A DNA stretch of 9,312 nt from Mailhella sp. GTDB lineage: Bacteria > Desulfobacterota > Desulfovibrionia > Desulfovibrionales > Desulfovibrionaceae. The stretch is from assembly GCA_020024815.1 (NCBI GenBank), contig JAHHTE010000075.1:1-9312 (forward strand), in the 5' to 3' direction. Positions 6,775 through 9,312 of this stretch are shown here, one piece after another; the first letter of the stretch is position 1; every line of letters begins with the position of its first letter. The notes below the pieces were generated by a model. That model was not told where the DNA came from. It ran no database searches and saw only the letters and a program-made list of their open reading frames with translations. The position numbers were made by a program, and so were the translations under genes.

Positions 6775-8058
6775 TTGCGTATTTTAGTTATTGGCTCTGG
6801 TGGGCGTGAACATGCACTTACATGGAAATTAAAACAAAGTCCCCTTGTAGATGAAATTTTTGTTGCTCCCGGTAATGGAGGAACATTTGCTCATAATGTT
6901 AACATTGCAGATAATGATATTGATGGCTTAGTAGCTTTTGTAAAAGAAAAAAATATTGATTTTGTTGTGCCAGGACCTGAACTTCCACTTACTTTAGGAA
7001 TTACTGACGCAATGCAAGCTATTGGTGTTCCATGTTTTGGTCCAAGCAAAGCTTGTGCTAAACTTGAAGGAAGCAAAGCTTTTTCTAAAGAAGCTATGAT
7101 AGCTGCCAATATTCCAACAGCTGCATACGATACTTTTCAAAGTGAACAAGAAGCTTTTGCCTTTATTGATAAACACCAAGCACCTCTTGTTGTAAAAGCT
7201 GACGGACTTGCTGCGGGTAAAGGTGTTATTATTGCCCAAACAATAGAAGAAGCTAAACAAGCTGTAAAAGCTATGCTTAGTGATAAAAAATTTGGTGATG
7301 CTGGTAATACCATTGTTATTGAAGAATTTCTTATTGGTGAAGAACTTTCTTTACTTTGTTTTTGTGATGGTGAAAATGCTCTTGCTCTTCCATCTGCACA
7401 AGACCACAAAGCAATAGGCGAAGGTGATACTGGATTAAATACTGGTGGCATGGGAGCATACAGTCCTGCACCATTAGCACAAGATGAAAAACTAGAAAAA
7501 TTAGCAGATATAACAGTTCGCCCACTTCTTAAAGAAATGGCAAAACGTGGAACACCTTTTAAAGGTATTTTATATGCTGGACTTATGATGACAGCACAAG
7601 GGGTAAAAGTTCTTGAATATAATGTGCGTTTTGGTGATCCTGAATGTCAACCATTACTTATGCGTATGAAAAGTGATATTTTACCAATTATGCAAGCTTG
7701 CGTAAATGGTACACTCAAAAAAGATAACATTCATTTAGAACTTTATCCACAATCTGCTCTTGGTGTTGTTATTACTGCAAAAGGTTATCCTGAATCTTAT
7801 CCAAAAGGTATGGAAATTACAGGATTAGATGAAGCAAATGCCCTAGAAAATACAATGGTATTTCAAGCTGGTACTAAATTTGAAAATAATAAAATACTTT
7901 CCAATGGTGGACGCGTTCTTTGTGTTGTTGCGTTAGGGGATACTTTACAAGAAGCAAAAGACAAATCTTACCAAGCTGTTAATAAAATTAAAATGGAAAA
8001 TTCCTATTATCGTAGAGATATTGGGGATAAAGGTATTAAACGCTTAGCAAACAAATAA
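6775..8058 (+). CDS. purD: Phosphoribosylamine-glycine ligase (GAR synthetase)
   Basis: PurD joins 5-phosphoribosylamine and glycine with ATP to make glycinamide ribonucleotide, the second step of de novo purine synthesis. The 427-residue length is typical of the monofunctional bacterial enzyme. Visible are the N-terminal GSGGREHA (7-14), PGPELPL (66-72), the ATP-grasp core with KADGLAAGKGV (141-151), DHKAIGEGDTGLNTGGMGAYSP region (210-231), metal-binding VRFGDPE (284-290), and a C-terminal domain with ALGVVITAKGYPE (about 328-340). It starts with TTG behind a strong AGGAGG. It heads a unit with purE (90 bases downstream) and the flavoprotein gene. The upstream region contains a likely promoter but also an orphan repeat copy. 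Confidence 0.97.
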   Translation: MRILVIGSGGREHALTWKLKQSPLVDEIFVAPGNGGTFAHNVNIADNDIDGLVAFVKEKNIDFVVPGPELPLTLGITDAMQAIGVPCFGPSKACAKLEGSKAFSKEAMIAANIPTAAYDTFQSEQEAFAFIDKHQAPLVVKADGLAAGKGVIIAQTIEEAKQAVKAMLSDKKFGDAGNTIVIEEFLIGEELSLLCFCDGENALALPSAQDHKAIGEGDTGLNTGGMGAYSPAPLAQDEKLEKLADITVRPLLKEMAKRGTPFKGILYAGLMMTAQGVKVLEYNVRFGDPECQPLLMRMKSDILPIMQACVNGTLKKDNIHLELYPQSALGVVITAKGYPESYPKGMEITGLDEANALENTMVFQAGTKFENNKILSNGGRVLCVVALGDTLQEAKDKSYQAVNKIKMENSYYRRDIGDKGIKRLANK

Positions 8059-8079
8059 TATTTTATTAGCATTAACAAT

Positions 8080-8105
8080 AGGGGGATAATATAATAATTC
8101 CCCTT
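8080..8105 (+). other. GGGG/CCCC hairpin between purD and purE
   Basis: AGGGGGA (8080-8086) can pair with TTCCCCTT (8099-8105, including one G·U) around a 12-base AT loop. No T-run follows, so it is at best a weak or partial terminator, or a site that shapes mRNA stability. A perfect TATAAT lies inside at 8090-8095, with a poor -35 (TTAGCA, 8066-8071) at 18 bases, so an internal purE promoter cannot be excluded. The arms again use the GGGGA/TTCCCC theme seen at the other gene ends. Confidence 0.3.
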
Positions 8106-8148
8106 ATAAAATTTAATAAATACTTTTAAGATTAAAGAGGTTTTTAAA

Positions 8149-8652
8149 ATGGTACAAGTTGGAATTTTAATGGGTTCAGCGTCAGATGAAAATACCATTA
8201 GTCCCTGTATTGAAGTTTTAAAAAAACTTGGTGTTAGCTATCGTTTTACTGTTTCATCAGCACACCGTACTCCTATTCGTACAGAAAAAATTGTTGATGA
8301 ATTAGAAAAAGAAGGCTGTCAAGTTTTCATCTGTGCTGCTGGCATGGCTGCACACTTAGCAGGAGCAGTTGCAGCAAGAACTATTAAACCAGTTATTGGT
8401 ATTCCTGTAACAGGATCAGCATTAAATGGTCTTGATGCTCTTTTAGCAACAGTACAAATGCCTCCAGGATTTCCAGTAGGAACAGTAGCTCTTGATAAAG
8501 CTGGAGCAAAAAATGCTGCATATATGGCTGCTCAAATTATAGCTATCCATGATAAAAACGTAGCAAAAGCTCTTGAAGACGAAAGACAAGTATTTCGCGA
8601 TGTTGTAGAAAAAACAGCTAAAGAAATTGAAGAAAAATACCAATCACAATAA
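8149..8652 (+). CDS. purE: 5-(carboxyamino)imidazole ribonucleotide mutase / AIR carboxylase catalytic subunit
   Basis: PurE produces 4-carboxy-5-aminoimidazole ribonucleotide in purine synthesis, from N5-CAIR (class I, with PurK) or directly from AIR and CO2 (class II). The 167-residue protein has MGSASD (8-13), SAHRTP (37-42, with H39 at the catalytic E. coli H45 position), GMAAHLAGAVAART (65-78), PVIGIPV (81-87) and LDALLATVQMPPGFPVGTV (95-113). The VQMP and PVGT blocks look like class I. The usual AGGAAHLPG reads AAGMAAHLAG here. No purK is adjacent, so the class rests on motifs alone. AGAGG lies 8 bases before the ATG. It sits between purD and the flavoprotein gene, 15 bases before the latter, so cotranscription is likely. 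Confidence 0.95.
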   Translation: MVQVGILMGSASDENTISPCIEVLKKLGVSYRFTVSSAHRTPIRTEKIVDELEKEGCQVFICAAGMAAHLAGAVAARTIKPVIGIPVTGSALNGLDALLATVQMPPGFPVGTVALDKAGAKNAAYMAAQIIAIHDKNVAKALEDERQVFRDVVEKTAKEIEEKYQSQ

Positions 8653-8667
8653 AAAAAGGATAATACA

Positions 8668-9213
8668 ATGAAAATTCTTATTTTAAATGGTAGTCCACGA
8701 AAAAAAGGTAATACAATTACCGCATTACATTCTCTTGAACAAAAACTTCTCTCTAACCATGAAATAGAATTTATAAATCTTTATGATTATAAAATTACAC
8801 CATGTTATGCCTGTTACCAGTGTTCAAAAAACAATGGACGATGTATTCAAAAAGATGATGCAAATGTATTATTAGAAAAAATATCAGAAACAGATCTCAT
8901 TGTTTTTGGTAGTCCTGTTTACTGGTGGGGAGTTTCTGCCCAATTAAAACTTCTTGTTGATAAATTTATTACACGAGTTGAAGCATTACAAAACAACCCT
9001 AAAAAAATTATAAGTATAAGTGTTGGAGCAAGTGGATTAGAAGACCCTCAATATAGACTTATTCAAGAACAACTTAATTGTATCACCCAATATTTAAAAT
9101 GGGACTATATTTTTTCCGCAAGTTTTTCTGCGTTAAATGAAGGTGATATTCAAAAATTATCTGATTTTGAAACAAAAATTCAAGAAATTTCAGAAAAAAT
9201 TCAATCACTATAA
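8668..9213 (+). CDS. Iron-sulfur flavoprotein-like NAD(P)H-dependent FMN reductase
   Basis: This 181-residue protein has a flavodoxin-like fold. The FMN phosphate loop is GSPRKKGNT (8-16) after a KILILN strand, and GSPVYWWGVSAQLKLLVDKF (81-100) is the conserved second flavin-contact block. Between them is a compact cysteine motif, C46-x2-C49-x2-C52-x6-C59. The archaeal iron-sulfur flavoprotein Isf has an equivalent motif that binds a [4Fe-4S] cluster, with almost the same residue numbers. Such proteins shuttle electrons or reduce O2, peroxide or quinones in anaerobes; the actual partner here is unknown. AAGGA lies 7 bases before the ATG, which is 15 bases after the purE stop, so it is the last gene of the purD-purE unit. 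A simple FMN reductase without a cluster is the alternative. Confidence 0.85.
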   Translation: MKILILNGSPRKKGNTITALHSLEQKLLSNHEIEFINLYDYKITPCYACYQCSKNNGRCIQKDDANVLLEKISETDLIVFGSPVYWWGVSAQLKLLVDKFITRVEALQNNPKKIISISVGASGLEDPQYRLIQEQLNCITQYLKWDYIFSASFSALNEGDIQKLSDFETKIQEISEKIQSL

Positions 9214-9240
9214 CTTGTTATAAAAAAATAAGTATTTTTT
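9209..9240 (+). other. Two AT-only palindromes at the 3' end of the flavoprotein gene
   Basis: TATAAC/GTTATA (9209-9222) spans the stop codon with a 2-base loop. AAAAAATA/TATTTTTT (9223-9230 with 9233-9240) follows directly and ends in a T-run. Both stems lack GC pairs or nearly so, so termination here would be weak. The stronger signal is probably the repeat module that follows. Confidence 0.3.
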
Positions 9241-9249
9241 CTATCTTTT

Positions 9250-9312
9250 GAAAGGAGAACTTTTGAAAAAGTTCCCCTCTCAAACTCTCCTCTCAAAACT
9301 TTTTAATCTAAA
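9250..9312 (+). repeat. Composite 3'-end repeat element, copy D, cut by the window end
   Basis: Hairpin 1 pairs 9253-9263 with 9268-9278 (one A·C mismatch at 9256/9275, 4-base loop). A pyrimidine arm (9285-9294) and AAAACTTTTTAATC (9295-9308) follow. Bases 9253-9284 equal 149-180 of copy A, and 9285-9312 match the reverse complement of copy A's flank almost exactly. By analogy with copies A and B, a second hairpin and T-run should follow just beyond the window. It begins about 37 bases past the flavoprotein stop. Confidence 0.8.

Noticed and set aside
7137..7451. Antisense 104-codon open frame inside purD
   Set aside because: It lies entirely within a strongly conserved gene and mirrors its codon pattern. 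There is no ribosome binding site and no family resemblance.
119..9312. The repeated GC-armed hairpins as a CRISPR array
   Set aside because: The copies are kilobases apart, occur in both orientations and lie in intergenic gaps. There are no regular spacers and no cas genes.

Overview
The window is strongly AT-rich DNA, including the wobble positions of its genes, from a Gram-negative bacterium. It encodes GmhA (lipopolysaccharide heptose) and a phosphomannomutase. The SecA sequence, the orphan radical SAM protein and a GGGGGAA-CTTTT-GAAAAAG-TTCCCCC type extragenic element resemble what I know from Desulfovibrionaceae. A low-GC relative, such as a Lawsonia-like or gut/symbiotic Desulfovibrio-like lineage, is my best guess. 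This is inference from pattern memory, not from a search.

Layout. Bases 1-80 hold nothing I can support. From 81 to 1473 on the minus strand lies one gene for an uncharacterised radical SAM protein, with its own promoter and a terminator/repeat module at its 3' end. A 213-base divergent region follows, with one plausible promoter per direction. The plus strand then carries secA (1687-4275) and gmhA (4287-4856), 11 bases apart, closed by a clean intrinsic terminator. A second unit is manB/cpsG (5022-6383) with its own promoter. The 391-base gap at 6384-6774 contains no gene. It holds a plus-strand repeat plus terminator, an eroded minus-oriented copy of the same repeat, and the purD promoter. 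The third unit is purD (TTG start), purE and a small iron-sulfur flavoprotein-like reductase gene, followed by a fourth repeat copy cut by the window end.

Functionally this is mostly housekeeping: protein export (SecA), envelope sugar precursors (GmhA for ADP-heptose, ManB for mannose-1-phosphate) and de novo purine synthesis (PurD, PurE). The two less ordinary proteins are the orphan radical SAM protein and the flavoprotein with a Cx2Cx2Cx6C motif.

I see no transposase, CRISPR array, phage gene, toxin-antitoxin pair, rRNA or tRNA. The most interesting structure is non-coding: a composite element found four times at gene ends. It consists of a GC-armed hairpin, a pyrimidine-rich arm ending in AAAACTTTTT, and then a second hairpin with a T-run. 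One copy has its hairpin core flipped, and one copy is orphaned and decayed.
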